A stretch of DNA of 23,895 nt from JBBSOW01 sp038259365 (GCA_038259365.1 JBBSOW010000045.1:1-23895), one strand, 5' to 3'. Positions 14,380 to 23,044 are shown, counted from the stretch's first letter. Notes: generated by a model from the sequence alone, not told the origin. Made by a program: numbers and translations.

Positions 14380-15905
14380 CCAGCCCGGGTGAGCAACCCG
14401 CGCAGTTCCTCTCTGGCGTCCCGGCAGGGGATACCCCACCCGGGCTGGTAGCCGTAGACCTCGGCGAGGGTTCGGGAGCCGATCGTGCCGTCGACGATCT
14501 CGATGTCGGTGGGCCCCAGGTTGGCGGGGTGGTCCACCCCGCAGGCGTCGGAGACCTTCGCCAGGTCGCGGCGCAGCGTCTTGACGTAATTGGCCAACCG
14601 AACCGACTTCAGGGTTGGATCGAGGCCTCGGGCCAGCCAATCGTTTTGGGTAGCCACCCCGGTGGGGCAGTGATCGGTGTGGCACTTTTGGGCCTGGATG
14701 CAACCGATGGCCATCATCGCCTCGCGCGCCACGTTGACCATGTCGACGCCCAGCCCGAAGGCGACCACGGCGTTCTCGGGCAGGCCCAGCTTTCCCGAGC
14801 CGATGAACGTCACGGCATCGGTGAGCCCGGCAGCGGCGAAGATCCTGTACACCTGGGTGAACCCGAGCCGGAATGGGAACGCCACCGAATCGGAGAACAG
14901 CAGCGGTGCGGCACCGGTACCGCCCTCCCCACCGTCGATGGTGATGAAATCGACCCCGCGCTCCCCGCCCGCCATGGCTTGTGCCAGCTCGGAGAAGAAA
15001 CCGAGATCGCCGACCGCGGACTTGATGCCCACCGGCAGCCCGGTCGCCTCGGCCAGCATCTCGACGAAGTCGAGCATCGAATCCACGTCGTGGAAGGCCT
15101 TGTGCCGCGAGGGGCTGGCGCAGTCTCGGCCCATCTCGATGCCGCGGATCTCGGCGATCTCCTTGGTGATCTTGGCCGCTGGCAACAGGCCGCCGAGGCC
15201 AGGCTTCGCGCCCTGGCTCAGCTTGATCTCCAGGGCCCGCACCGGGGCCTCGGCGACGGTGGCGAGCAGCTTGCCGAGATCGAAGTTTCCCGCCTTGTCT
15301 CGGCAGCCGAAGTAACCCGTGCCGATCTGCCAGATGAGTTCGCCACCCTGGCGATGGTGTGGCGAGATGCCGCCCTCACCAGAGTTGTGCAAGCACCCAG
15401 CCAAGGCCACCCCGGCGTTGATCGCTTCGATGGCGGGGCCCGACAGGCTGCCGAAGCTCATCGCCGAGACGTTGACAACCGAGTCGGGCCGAAACGCGAG
15501 CCGTCGACCACGTGGTCCGCCGAGGATCTTCGCGCTCGGCAGCCAGGCGTCGTCGTGGGAGTGGGCGGTGATCTCGGGCACGTCGGTGAAGGCGCGGTGC
15601 TTGATGATCGGGTACCCCTGGGTGTACTCCAGGTCGTTGTCGGTGCCGAAGCCGAAGTAGTTGTTCTCGCCCTTGGAGCTGGCGTACACCCAGCGTCGTT
15701 GGTCCCGGCTGAAGGGACGCTCCTCGTCGTTGCTGGTGACGATGTACTGGCGAAGCTCGGGCCCGACCCGCTCCAGCGTGTAGCGCAGGTGTCCCGCGAG
15801 GGGGAAGTTGTGCAACAACGCGTGCTTTCGCTGTCGCAGGTCGTAGACGGCCAGCCCGGCGAGTCCGGCAATCGGTGCGAGCACTGCTGTGCGTTTCCAT
15901 CCCAT
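14376..15905 (-). CDS. FMN-binding glutamate synthase family protein
   Basis: This 509-residue protein carries the FMN/Fe-S synthase half of glutamate synthase without the glutaminase domain. A single N-terminal hydrophobic helix (about 5-21) is followed by a soluble TIM-barrel portion. Recognisable parts are M-S-F-G-S-L-S, H-N-S-G-E-G-G-I-S, K-L-S-Q-G-A-K-P-G-L-G-G, I-T-I-D-G-G-E-G-G-T-G-A-A-P and the Fe-S cysteine cluster C-I-Q-A-Q-K-C-H-T-D-H-C-P-T-G. Such stand-alone proteins are widespread, but their reaction is not well defined; they lack the ammonia-producing domain of GltB, so gltB is not assigned. The ATG at 15905 gives a family-like N-terminus. It converges on efeB with a four-base overlap of coding ends. 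Confidence 0.92.
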   Translation of the reverse strand: MGWKRTAVLAPIAGLAGLAVYDLRQRKHALLHNFPLAGHLRYTLERVGPELRQYIVTSNDEERPFSRDQRRWVYASSKGENNYFGFGTDNDLEYTQGYPIIKHRAFTDVPEITAHSHDDAWLPSAKILGGPRGRRLAFRPDSVVNVSAMSFGSLSGPAIEAINAGVALAGCLHNSGEGGISPHHRQGGELIWQIGTGYFGCRDKAGNFDLGKLLATVAEAPVRALEIKLSQGAKPGLGGLLPAAKITKEIAEIRGIEMGRDCASPSRHKAFHDVDSMLDFVEMLAEATGLPVGIKSAVGDLGFFSELAQAMAGGERGVDFITIDGGEGGTGAAPLLFSDSVAFPFRLGFTQVYRIFAAAGLTDAVTFIGSGKLGLPENAVVAFGLGVDMVNVAREAMMAIGCIQAQKCHTDHCPTGVATQNDWLARGLDPTLKSVRLANYVKTLRRDLAKVSDACGVDHPANLGPTDIEIVDGTIGSRTLAEVYGYQPGWGIPCRDAREELRGLLTRAG

Positions 15906-15942
15906 GCCCCCAGTGTGCCGAAGACCCGGTCACGTCCAGAGC

Positions 15943-16224
15943 TCAGGGCTCGAGGTCGCCGTCCTTGGTGGCCTCGCGGATCTCGCCGGGGGATCCATGG
16001 TCCGGCCGATCGCCTGCTTCGCCCACCCCTTCGGACAACAGTTGCAGCGCCTCCAGCTCGCGTCTGGTCAGGTGCGCGGCGAGTTCGGGCTCGGTGGCCA
16101 GTGGTCGTGGCGGTGCACACCACCGACAGCCTTTCGCCGTGCTCACCCGCTAGGGACTTGACCCCCCCCCCCGCAGGACGATCTCGTGATCGTCGAGTAC
16201 GGCAACGCGCAGCCAGCGAACCAC
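15943..16224 (-). pseudogene. Decayed NarL/LuxR-type response regulator
   Basis: Three pieces of a response regulator are visible in different frames. From a GTG at 16224 the frame reads R-V-A-V-L-D-D-H-E-I-V-L-R-G, the exact opening of a receiver domain, then enters a run of 11 G (minus strand) that shifts the frame to an early stop. After the run, another frame reads G-V-K-S-L-A-G-E-H-G-E-R-L-S-V-V, the next part of the receiver. About 100 codons, including the phospho-acceptor Asp, are then missing. In a third frame come L-T-R-R-E-L-E-A-L-Q-L-L-S-E-G, the first helix of a LuxR DNA-binding domain, and an unrelated tail to a TGA at 15943. The gene is therefore dead by at least one frameshift and a large deletion. 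It was probably a relative of the intact regulator at 6751. Confidence 0.75.
16162..16172. repeat. 11-base homopolymer C tract
   Basis: Eleven consecutive C (G on the minus strand) lie inside the receiver remnant. In-frame reading would need 6, 9 or 12. The tract is prone to slippage in replication and to sequencing miscounts, so its length should not be trusted without deep read support. Confidence 0.9.
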
Positions 16225-16285
16225 GGGCGCGAAATACGGGGAGGAACCATCACCGTGTGAGGATACGGCCCAGCGGTACCGTTGG

Positions 16286-17635
16286 CTAGGCCCCGGCTGC
16301 GGCCGACGGTTCGACGTCGAGATCCCGCTCGGACGTCCCGGTCTCGGCGGTCAGATCGATCGCGGTCGGGACGGGCCGCTTGGGCTCGGTCCCGTGCTGG
16401 TAGTGCGCCCCCCGGATGCCCTGCACGACCCACGGACCGAAGTGGCGCCGCGCCCAGTGCAGGTTGGAGCCGATCTCCGAGCCGGGCTCATCGCTGGCTC
16501 CGCCCTGCTGCTCACCGGGCTGAGAATCGAGTTCGGCCTCCCAACTGCGGTCCGAGCCCGGCAGGTTGAGCAGCCACCCCATGGCCGCGGCCACCCGCAG
16601 GTGACCGAGGGTGTTGATGTGCAACCGATCCTCCCCCCACAGCCTGGGGTCCGAGGCGGAGGGCACGTTCTCGAAGTCGAGGCAGGCGACGTCGTGCTCG
16701 AGGGCCTTTCGACGAATGACGGCGTTGAGGGTGAACAGCCGATCCCGCACCACGGTCGCCACGGGGTTCGCCTTGGAGATGTCTGGCATCGTGAAGGTGA
16801 TCACCGTGACGCCCTGCTCCTTGGCCGCGACGAACATCTCGTCATAGATTTGTTCGATGTGGGCGAAGTTGGGGCGCAATCCCAACAGATCGTTGACACC
16901 TCCGACGATGGACATCACATCGGGTTGCATCGCCAGCGCCGGCTCCAACTGGGTACGAATGTCTGCCATCCGGGAGCCGCTGATCGCGAGGTTGGCGTAC
17001 TCCACCGGATGCTCGACGGCGGCCACCATTTTGGCGGCGAGCCGATCGGCCCAACCGCGCCAGCCACCCTCGGGATCGGCGTCGACCAGTCCCTCCGTGG
17101 TGCTGTCGCCGACAGCGACGTAGCGGTGGAAGTCGGGGGGCGGCGGACTCGGGAAGCGTCCCCCTTGGGGATCCTCGACGAGCCGGAACACGTTGCGCGC
17201 GGGATCGAGGAAATCGCTGCCGTGGCGGACCGCCCCCAGCCGCAGCACGGTGTCGCTGGCTTCGGCGAGGTCCTTGGTGGGTATGTCGAAGCGCAGCCGA
17301 GTGGACACCGACTTGTTTTCGGCGGTGTTGAGCGTGAAGACCAGCACCGGGCCGTTGGTGCGCAGCAACGCGATGGTCTCGTCGGCGTAATCCACTGGTA
17401 GCTTCATGGCGCGGGACCAGAAACGGGCGGCCACCGCAGGGGCGGCGCATTCGATCCTCAGGCGCCAGCGGCCCTCCAGGTGCCGGTCAACCTCCGAGGA
17501 AGAGTTAGTGCCGTGCTCGTCGCCACGGGCGTCTTCGGCGTCGGAATCCTCAGCGATGGTTTCTTCTGCGCGCGGTTCCTCACTGACGCCCCGAGCGCGT
17601 CGGAGCCGTCCGCGCTTCGGATTGTCACCGCTCAC
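16286..17635 (-). CDS. VOC-domain/SGNH-hydrolase fusion protein
   Basis: This 449-residue protein joins two domains I would normally expect in separate proteins. After an acidic low-complexity N-terminus (1-55), residues about 57-156 resemble a glyoxalase/bleomycin-resistance (VOC) module: R-L-R-I-E-C-A-A-P-A-V-A-A-R-F-W, L-P-V-D-Y-A, V-L-V-F-T, D-F-L-D-P and N-V-F-R-L-V. Residues about 169-360 are an SGNH hydrolase with nucleophile Ser178 (V-G-D-S-T-T-E-G), block II S-G-S-R, Asn248 (G-G-V-N-D) and the catalytic pair Asp336/His339 (E-D-R-L-H). The C-terminus (360-449) is an unstructured-looking tail. It has no signal peptide, so it is probably a cytoplasmic esterase or lipase; the substrate is unknown. 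The GTG start at 17635 gives the longest form; an ATG at residue 77 (17407) would cut the VOC module. Confidence 0.87.
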   Translation of the reverse strand: MSGDNPKRGRLRRARGVSEEPRAEETIAEDSDAEDARGDEHGTNSSSEVDRHLEGRWRLRIECAAPAVAARFWSRAMKLPVDYADETIALLRTNGPVLVFTLNTAENKSVSTRLRFDIPTKDLAEASDTVLRLGAVRHGSDFLDPARNVFRLVEDPQGGRFPSPPPPDFHRYVAVGDSTTEGLVDADPEGGWRGWADRLAAKMVAAVEHPVEYANLAISGSRMADIRTQLEPALAMQPDVMSIVGGVNDLLGLRPNFAHIEQIYDEMFVAAKEQGVTVITFTMPDISKANPVATVVRDRLFTLNAVIRRKALEHDVACLDFENVPSASDPRLWGEDRLHINTLGHLRVAAAMGWLLNLPGSDRSWEAELDSQPGEQQGGASDEPGSEIGSNLHWARRHFGPWVVQGIRGAHYQHGTEPKRPVPTAIDLTAETGTSERDLDVEPSAAAGA

Positions 17636-17732
17636 CTGGTCTTCGCTCTCGTGCTGGTCGCGCTTGCTCGATTGCCTCCACTTTAGCCGTTGACCACTCG
17701 TCGAGTGGCGTCGGCCCCGGCGTCAGGCCGGC

Positions 17733-19148
17733 CTAATCATGCGGGGTGCGCAGATCGGATTCCTTGCTGCCGATCTTGCTTTCGCGATGGAACACGAACT
17801 TGTTCAGCAACAAGGTGATGGCCCCCAAGACGACGCCCACGAGCATCAGCCAACCGGCCACCTTGTAGTCCTCGGCGTCGCGTCCCGAGAGCGGGCTGGC
17901 CAGGTAGGCGCAGAGGATGGCGGCGATCACGGGGATCACGATCGGGGTCTTGAAGTGCGGCCGATCCACCGGATCCTTTTTTCGCAACACCAAAACGGTG
18001 ACGTTGACGAGGGTGAACACGCACAACAGCAGCAGCGCCGTCGTGCCGCCCAGAGCCGTCAGATCGGCAAACGAGATCAGCGCGAAGGCGAGCAGGGTGG
18101 TGAAGAGGATGGCCACCCACGGGGTGCGGCGGCCCGGCAGCACCTTCCCCAGGGCTCCCGGGAGCACGTTCTCCCGCGCCATGCCGTAGAGCAACCGGCT
18201 CGCCATCAACATGTTGATGAGCGCCGAGTTGGACACCGCGAACATCGTGACCCAGGCAAAGATGGCGATGGGGAAGTTCGGTGCCCCCGCCTCGACCACC
18301 TTCAGCAGCGGGGCGCTGCCCTTGCTCAGCTCATCGGGCGACACCAACGCCACCGCCGAGATGGACACCAGAATGTAGATGACGCCGGTCACGCCGAGGC
18401 CCAGCAGCATCATCTTGGGAAAGATCTTGACCGGGTCCTTGGTCTCCTCGGCCATGTTCACCGAGTCCTCGAAGCCCACCATGGCGAAGAACGCGAGCGC
18501 CGTCGCGGCGGTCACCGCGCCGAAGGGCGATTCACCGGCCGGGGTAGCGAAGTCGGTCAACCGCGAGGTGTCGCCCATTCCCCGGAAGATCGCCACGGCG
18601 CCCACGCCGATGACGAACACCAGCCCGCTGAGCTCGATGAGGGTCAGCACGACGTTGGCCTTCACGCTCTCACCGACCCCGCGCAGATTGATCAGCGCGA
18701 TCAGCGTCATGAAGGCCAGGGAGGCGACCAGCACCGGGCCCGCCTTTTCCGCGTCCCAACCCAGCGCCTTGAACATGTTCCCGGCGAACGCCTTCGAGGC
18801 GCTAGAGGCCGACGTCAAACCGGAGGCCATCACCGCGAAGGTGACCAGGAAGGTCAAGAACTCGATCCGGAAGGCGTGGTGGGTGTAGACGGCGGCCCCG
18901 CCAGCCTGGGGATACTTGGTGACGAGTTCGAGGTAACCGAATGCGGTGAGCACCGCCACCGCGAAGGCGCACAGGAACGGTAGCCAGACCGCGCCGCCGA
19001 CCTCGGCGGCTACCTTCCCGGTGAGGGCGTAGACGCCGGTACCCAAGATGTCGCCGACGATGAACAGCAGCAACAGCTTGGGGCCCATGACCCGCTTGAG
19101 CTCGTAGGTGGTGTCACCGGTCCGTGCGGTTTCAGTGGGAGAAGACAT
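17733..19148 (-). CDS. APC-superfamily amino-acid permease
   Basis: A 471-residue integral membrane protein with about 12 hydrophobic segments, the standard size and layout of the APC transporters. Helix 1 carries V-G-D-I-L-G-T-G-V-Y, the unwound substrate-binding segment; further family traits are G-Y-L-E-L-V-T-K-Y-P-Q-A-G-G, F-F-A-M-V-G-F-E-D-S-V-N-M-A-E-E in the middle, and a loop G-M-A-R-E-N-V-L-P. It should import amino acids or amines by proton coupling; the exact substrate cannot be called. The ATG at 19148 is preceded by AAGGAG nine bases upstream and is preferred over a start 15 codons earlier. It is on the same strand as the SGNH-fusion gene, 97 bases upstream of it. Confidence 0.93.
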   Translation of the reverse strand: MSSPTETARTGDTTYELKRVMGPKLLLLFIVGDILGTGVYALTGKVAAEVGGAVWLPFLCAFAVAVLTAFGYLELVTKYPQAGGAAVYTHHAFRIEFLTFLVTFAVMASGLTSASSASKAFAGNMFKALGWDAEKAGPVLVASLAFMTLIALINLRGVGESVKANVVLTLIELSGLVFVIGVGAVAIFRGMGDTSRLTDFATPAGESPFGAVTAATALAFFAMVGFEDSVNMAEETKDPVKIFPKMMLLGLGVTGVIYILVSISAVALVSPDELSKGSAPLLKVVEAGAPNFPIAIFAWVTMFAVSNSALINMLMASRLLYGMARENVLPGALGKVLPGRRTPWVAILFTTLLAFALISFADLTALGGTTALLLLCVFTLVNVTVLVLRKKDPVDRPHFKTPIVIPVIAAILCAYLASPLSGRDAEDYKVAGWLMLVGVVLGAITLLLNKFVFHRESKIGSKESDLRTPHD

Positions 19149-19221
19149 CGGTCGGGGCTCCTTATCGCGGTGGTGAGGCCAAGTCGACCACATCGCTACT
19201 GGCCTGGGAAGACCGCCCTCG

Positions 19222-19386
19222 TCACGCTCGTGTCGCGAACGCCTCGGCCACCCGGCCCAGCTGGCGAATAAGCGCGGCGGTGTCGCTCCGCTTCTGGGCG
19301 TAGACGGTGGCCAGCTCCGCGAGTAGGTAGGGCAGCATCACCAGCCCCTCGCAGCCCGCCGGGACCGATTCCGCCCGTTTCAACAT
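19222..19386 (-). pseudogene. Small open frame or C-terminal gene remnant, 54 codons
   Basis: The minus-strand frame from the ATG at 19386 to a TGA at 19224-19222 encodes 54 residues that look like genuine protein: R-A-E-S-V-P-A-G-C-E-G-L-V-M-L-P-Y-L-L-A-E-L, then a helix ending R-V-A-E-A-F-A-T-R-A. The frame stays open upstream to about 19485, but that part looks random. There is no proper ribosome binding site. I read it as the end of a lost gene, family unrecognised. A real small protein, or chance, remain possible. The rest of 19149-19641 shows only the presumed promoter regions of the divergent permease and gnd. Confidence 0.35.
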
Positions 19387-19641
19387 CTCCGCGTCCGGTG
19401 GAGCGGAGACCGGTGGGAGTCTTGCCCGAAGACATCCCCGCCCACCGAACGACGAGGCCGATGATGTAGTGGTTAGCGATGGCGATCACCGACCCCTTCG
19501 AGCGCCCGACTTCGCATGGTTGAGGGCCGTATCACCTCATCATGGCAGCATGGAGCACGAGGAAGACGGCACGCCAGGATTCACACGATCGAATGCACCC
19601 CATCAGCTACGCCGATCTCGCCTCGGCTCAGAAAGGAAACT

Positions 19642-21102
19642 ATGACTTCGCAGCACACCAGATCCGCCGCGGGCGATACCGCGCAGGTGGGCGTCATCGG
19701 CATGGCGGTGATGGGCAGCAACCTGGCGCGCAACATGGCCCGGCACGGGTTCGACGTGGCGGTCTACAACCGCACCGACGCCAAGACCAGGGCTTTGGTC
19801 GAGGCGCACGGCTCGGAGGGCACCTTTCTGCCGGCCTACGAGCTGGCCGACTTCGTCTCCTCGCTGGAACGGCCTCGGCGCGTCGTCATCATGGTGCAGG
19901 CGGGCCCGGCCACGGACGCGGTCATCGAGTCCCTCGTTCCGCTGCTGGAATCCGGCGACATCGTCGTCGACGGCGGCAACGCCCACTTCGAGGACACCCG
20001 CCGCCGGGAGGCGGCCCTTCGCGAGCACGACCTGCACTTCGTCGGCGCCGGGATCTCCGGCGGCGAGGTGGGCGCCTTGGAGGGACCCTCGATCATGCCG
20101 GGCGGGTCGACCGAGGCCTACGCGGCCTTGGGCCCGATCCTGGAAGACATCTCCGCCCACGTCGGCGACGAGCCGTGTTGTGCCTACCTGGGCACCGACG
20201 GCGCGGGCCACTTCGTCAAGATGGTCCACAACGGCATCGAGTACGCCGACATGCAGTTCATCGGCGAGGCCTACGAGCTGTTGAAGGCCGCCGGGTTGAG
20301 CTACGTGGAGATGGCCGAGGTGTTCGAGCGCTGGAACACCGGCGATCTGGATTCCTACCTCATCGAGATCACCGCCATCGTCCTGCGCCAGGTCGACGCC
20401 AAGACGGGCAAGCCGCTGGTCGAGGTGGTCATCGACGCCGCCGGCATGAAGGGCACCGGCACCTGGACCGTGCAGACCGGGCTCAGCCTGGGGGTCCCGA
20501 TCAACGCCATCGCCGAGGCGGTCTTCGCCCGCGCCGCCTCCTCCCACCCTCAGCTTCGCGAGGCCGCCCAGCGGGCGCTGAGCGGACCCGATCGTCGGCT
20601 CGGCCACATCGAGGATCGCGAGCGCTTCATCGACGATGTCCGCCAGGCGCTGTGGTCTTCCAAGGTCGTCGTCTACGCCCAGGGCATCGACGAGATCCGC
20701 ACCGCCTCGCACGAGTACGGCTGGGACATCGACATCTCCGAGGTCGCCAAGATCTGGCGCGACGGCTGCATCATCCGGGCCAAACTGCTGGAGCGCATCC
20801 GCAGCGAGTACGCCAACCACGACCTGACCACCTTGTTGGAGGCGCCCAGCGTGGCCGCGGGGCTGGCCAACGGCCAAGACGCCTGGCGGGCGACGATCTC
20901 GAAGGCGGTACTCGGCGGGGTCCCGGTGCCCGGCATGTCCTCGGCCCTGGGCTACTACGACCTGATCCGCGCCCCGCGGGTGAACTCCGCGCTGACCCAG
21001 GGCCTGCGGGACTATTTCGGCGCCCACACCTACGGTCGCATCGACGCCGAGGGCAGCTTTCACACCCTATGGTCCGAAGGTGGGGCCGAGGTCGAGGCCT
21101 GA
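19642..21102 (+). CDS. gnd: 6-phosphogluconate dehydrogenase, decarboxylating (NADP-type)
   Basis: Gnd converts 6-phosphogluconate to ribulose-5-phosphate and CO2 with reduction of NADP in the oxidative pentose-phosphate pathway. The 486-residue length is that of the full-length class. Motifs: Rossmann loop G-V-I-G-M-A-V-M-G-S-N-L-A (18-29), the NADP-selecting N-R-T (43-45), V-D-G-G-N-A-H-F (109-116), S-G-G-E-V-G-A (139-145), catalytic Lys193, His196-Asn197 and Glu200 (K-M-V-H-N-G-I-E-Y). The substrate loop reads G-G-E-V-G-A where G-G-E-E-G-A is usual, a single change. The ATG at 19642 follows GAAAGGAAA; an upstream in-frame extension to 19516 is not needed. It stands alone, divergent from the permease gene. 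Confidence 0.95.
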   Translation: MTSQHTRSAAGDTAQVGVIGMAVMGSNLARNMARHGFDVAVYNRTDAKTRALVEAHGSEGTFLPAYELADFVSSLERPRRVVIMVQAGPATDAVIESLVPLLESGDIVVDGGNAHFEDTRRREAALREHDLHFVGAGISGGEVGALEGPSIMPGGSTEAYAALGPILEDISAHVGDEPCCAYLGTDGAGHFVKMVHNGIEYADMQFIGEAYELLKAAGLSYVEMAEVFERWNTGDLDSYLIEITAIVLRQVDAKTGKPLVEVVIDAAGMKGTGTWTVQTGLSLGVPINAIAEAVFARAASSHPQLREAAQRALSGPDRRLGHIEDRERFIDDVRQALWSSKVVVYAQGIDEIRTASHEYGWDIDISEVAKIWRDGCIIRAKLLERIRSEYANHDLTTLLEAPSVAAGLANGQDAWRATISKAVLGGVPVPGMSSALGYYDLIRAPRVNSALTQGLRDYFGAHTYGRIDAEGSFHTLWSEGGAEVEA

Positions 21103-21132
21103 GCCGCTACTCACTAACCGGGTCGTCCGGGG

Positions 21133-22089
21133 CTAACCGAGATCGGCCAAGAAGGCGTAGGTCGCGTCGGTGATCTCCGCCCGAAGGGTGGCGGGATCGC
21201 CGACGGCCGGGTTATCCCCGGATTGCGGGCCGTAGTCGCCGAAGGCGGCGTGGTTGGCGCCCGCGATCACCACGTATTGGGTCTCGGGCGGCAGGTCCGC
21301 CCGGCTGGCCTCGACGTTGTCCGGGGTCGACAACCCGTCCTCGCTGCCGCTCACCGAGAGCACCGCGAGGTCGGAGCGGATCCGGCCCGCCGGAAAGGAC
21401 CCCCAAAACACCAGGCCGTCGATTTCTTGATCTCGTTGGGCCTTGAGGGCCGCGGACACCCCGCCCAGGGAATGTCCGCCGAGGGCCCAGGTCTCGATCT
21501 CGGGATGGGCCGAGAGGGCCGCATCGTCGGGGGTGCCGGGTAGCAGCGCGATCCCGATCGGCTCGGCGACGACGGCCACGAGCACTCCCCGCTCGGCCAG
21601 CGGCCGCAGCATGGCGGCGTAGGCGCGGGCGTCCACCTTGGCGCCGGGATAGAACACGAACCCGACACCGCCGGGATCGGTCGGCACGAACTCGTACCAC
21701 CCGACGTGCTCGCGATACTCGATCCGATCGCCCGAACCCAACGCCGCAATGGCGTTGGCCTCGGCGGGCCAGGGTCGAGCCCAGCCGAGGAAGGCCGAGG
21801 CGAGCAATCCCACGATCAGCACGATACTGACCGCCACGGTCTTGAGCCGGGAGCGCCTGGGGTTGCGGCGGCCGAGCAGCCGGGCCACGGCCAGGATCAC
21901 CGTCAGCAGACCGCAGAGCGCGAGCACGACCCCCATGACCACGGTGATGGGGTTTCCGGCAGCCAACACCGCCCATCGCTGCCACGCCATGATCAGCGGC
22001 CCCGCGATCAGCGCAAGCCCGACGACGAGTCGAACGATCGCCCACCACGTCGCGCCGCGCCGCGGCGGGGAGTTCTCAGGGTCGACCAT
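21133..22089 (-). CDS. Membrane-anchored alpha/beta hydrolase
   Basis: The 318-residue product (from the ATG at 22089) has three N-terminal hydrophobic helices (about 17-38, 48-70 and 83-103), then an alpha/beta hydrolase domain. The nucleophile elbow is G-G-H-S-L-G-G; an acid is likely in S-G-S-E-D-G-L-S-T, and the base is in A-N-H-A-A-F-G-D-Y-G. This resembles the abhydrolase_5 group, with the catalytic domain probably outside or at the membrane face. The substrate is unknown; esters or lipids are likely. An in-frame GTG at 22110 is an alternative start; neither has a strong ribosome binding site. It converges on gnd with a 30-base gap and is divergent from the myo-inositol oxygenase gene, so the short space 22090-22177 must hold both promoters. 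Confidence 0.85.
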   Translation of the reverse strand: MVDPENSPPRRGATWWAIVRLVVGLALIAGPLIMAWQRWAVLAAGNPITVVMGVVLALCGLLTVILAVARLLGRRNPRRSRLKTVAVSIVLIVGLLASAFLGWARPWPAEANAIAALGSGDRIEYREHVGWYEFVPTDPGGVGFVFYPGAKVDARAYAAMLRPLAERGVLVAVVAEPIGIALLPGTPDDAALSAHPEIETWALGGHSLGGVSAALKAQRDQEIDGLVFWGSFPAGRIRSDLAVLSVSGSEDGLSTPDNVEASRADLPPETQYVVIAGANHAAFGDYGPQSGDNPAVGDPATLRAEITDATYAFLADLG

Positions 22090-22177
22090 GGACTCAGCGT
22101 AGTTGGCCACCGAAGGCGGCTGACACGAGTTGGCGCACGGGCTATCGGAACCGATCGAACGCCGCTACAGTAGGGCT

Positions 22178-23044
22178 ATGAAACGTTTCACTACCGTTCA
22201 CGCGCCCGATATCGAGGCGTGGGAGGACGACCTCCTCGAGCGCTACCCCGAGACCACCGACCGCACAGGACGGGCCGAGCACGCGTTTCGCGATTACTCC
22301 GCCGAGGTGCGCCCGTCGGTGAAGGAGTTCTACCGGCTCAACCACATCAATCAGAGTTATGCGAACGCGAGCGCCAAACGCGCCGAGTACGGGGCCCTGA
22401 ACCGCGCGGAGATGGGGGTGTGGGAGGCGATGGAGTTCCTGAACAACCTCGTCGACGACTCCGACCCGGACACCGACGCCACCCAGATCGAGCACCTGCT
22501 GCAAACGGCCGAGGCGATCCGCGCCGACGGCCATCCTCGGTGGCTGATCCTGACCGGGATGCTGCACGACCTCGGCAAGATCCTCTGCCTGTGGGGCGAA
22601 CCGCAGTGGGCCGTCGTCGGCGACACCTACCCGGTGGGGTGTGCCTTCTCGGACAAGATCGTTTTCTCCGAGTTCTTTGCCCAGAATCCCGACTCCCACC
22701 ACCCGGAGTTCTCCGGGCCCACGGGAATCTACGAACCGGGGTGCGGGTTCGACAACGTCGTCATGTCCTGGGGCCACGACGAGTACGTCTACCAGGCGAC
22801 CCACCGATACCTGCCCCGCGAGGCCGGCTACATCTTGCGCTACCACTCCTTCTACCCGTGGCACCGCGAGGGCGCCTACACCGCCTTGGAGAGCGAGACC
22901 GATCGCGAGCTGAAACCGTGGGTCAACCTGTTCAACCGCTACGACCTCTACACCAAGGTCGACGTCCGCCCCGATCCGGTCCGGCTCAAGCCGTACTACG
23001 AGGACCTGATCGCGGAGTTCTTTCCAGACAAGATCAGCTGGTGA
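22178..23044 (+). CDS. Myo-inositol oxygenase (MIOX)
   Basis: MIOX uses a mixed-valent di-iron centre and O2 to cleave myo-inositol to D-glucuronate. The 288-residue length equals the animal enzyme. All six iron ligands of the family can be placed: His106 (I-E-H-L-L-Q-T-A-E), His130-Asp131 (M-L-H-D-L-G-K), His200 (S-W-G-H-D-E-Y), His223 (R-Y-H-S-F-Y-P-W-H) and Asp256 (F-N-R-Y-D-L-Y-T-K). The start at 22178 is the first ATG before a family-like N-terminus. An earlier in-frame start at 22130 overlaps the divergent promoter region. It is cytoplasmic, as no signal peptide is seen. No iol or uronate-isomerase gene is in the window, so the fate of the glucuronate is unknown. Bacterial examples exist but are much less common than eukaryotic ones. 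Confidence 0.95.
   Translation: MKRFTTVHAPDIEAWEDDLLERYPETTDRTGRAEHAFRDYSAEVRPSVKEFYRLNHINQSYANASAKRAEYGALNRAEMGVWEAMEFLNNLVDDSDPDTDATQIEHLLQTAEAIRADGHPRWLILTGMLHDLGKILCLWGEPQWAVVGDTYPVGCAFSDKIVFSEFFAQNPDSHHPEFSGPTGIYEPGCGFDNVVMSWGHDEYVYQATHRYLPREAGYILRYHSFYPWHREGAYTALESETDRELKPWVNLFNRYDLYTKVDVRPDPVRLKPYYEDLIAEFFPDKISW

Noticed and set aside
16143..16433. A 96-codon minus-strand open frame reading through the homopolymer
   Set aside because: It overlaps the SGNH-fusion coding end in another frame and does not follow the receiver-domain frame.
17725..17734. Palindrome AGGCCGGCCT at the permease stop codon as a terminator
   Set aside because: Only ten bases with no loop and no T-run; such palindromes are common by chance in high-GC DNA.
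19603..21063. A 486-codon minus-strand open frame
   Set aside because: It is antisense to gnd; no motif is recognisable and gnd is intact.
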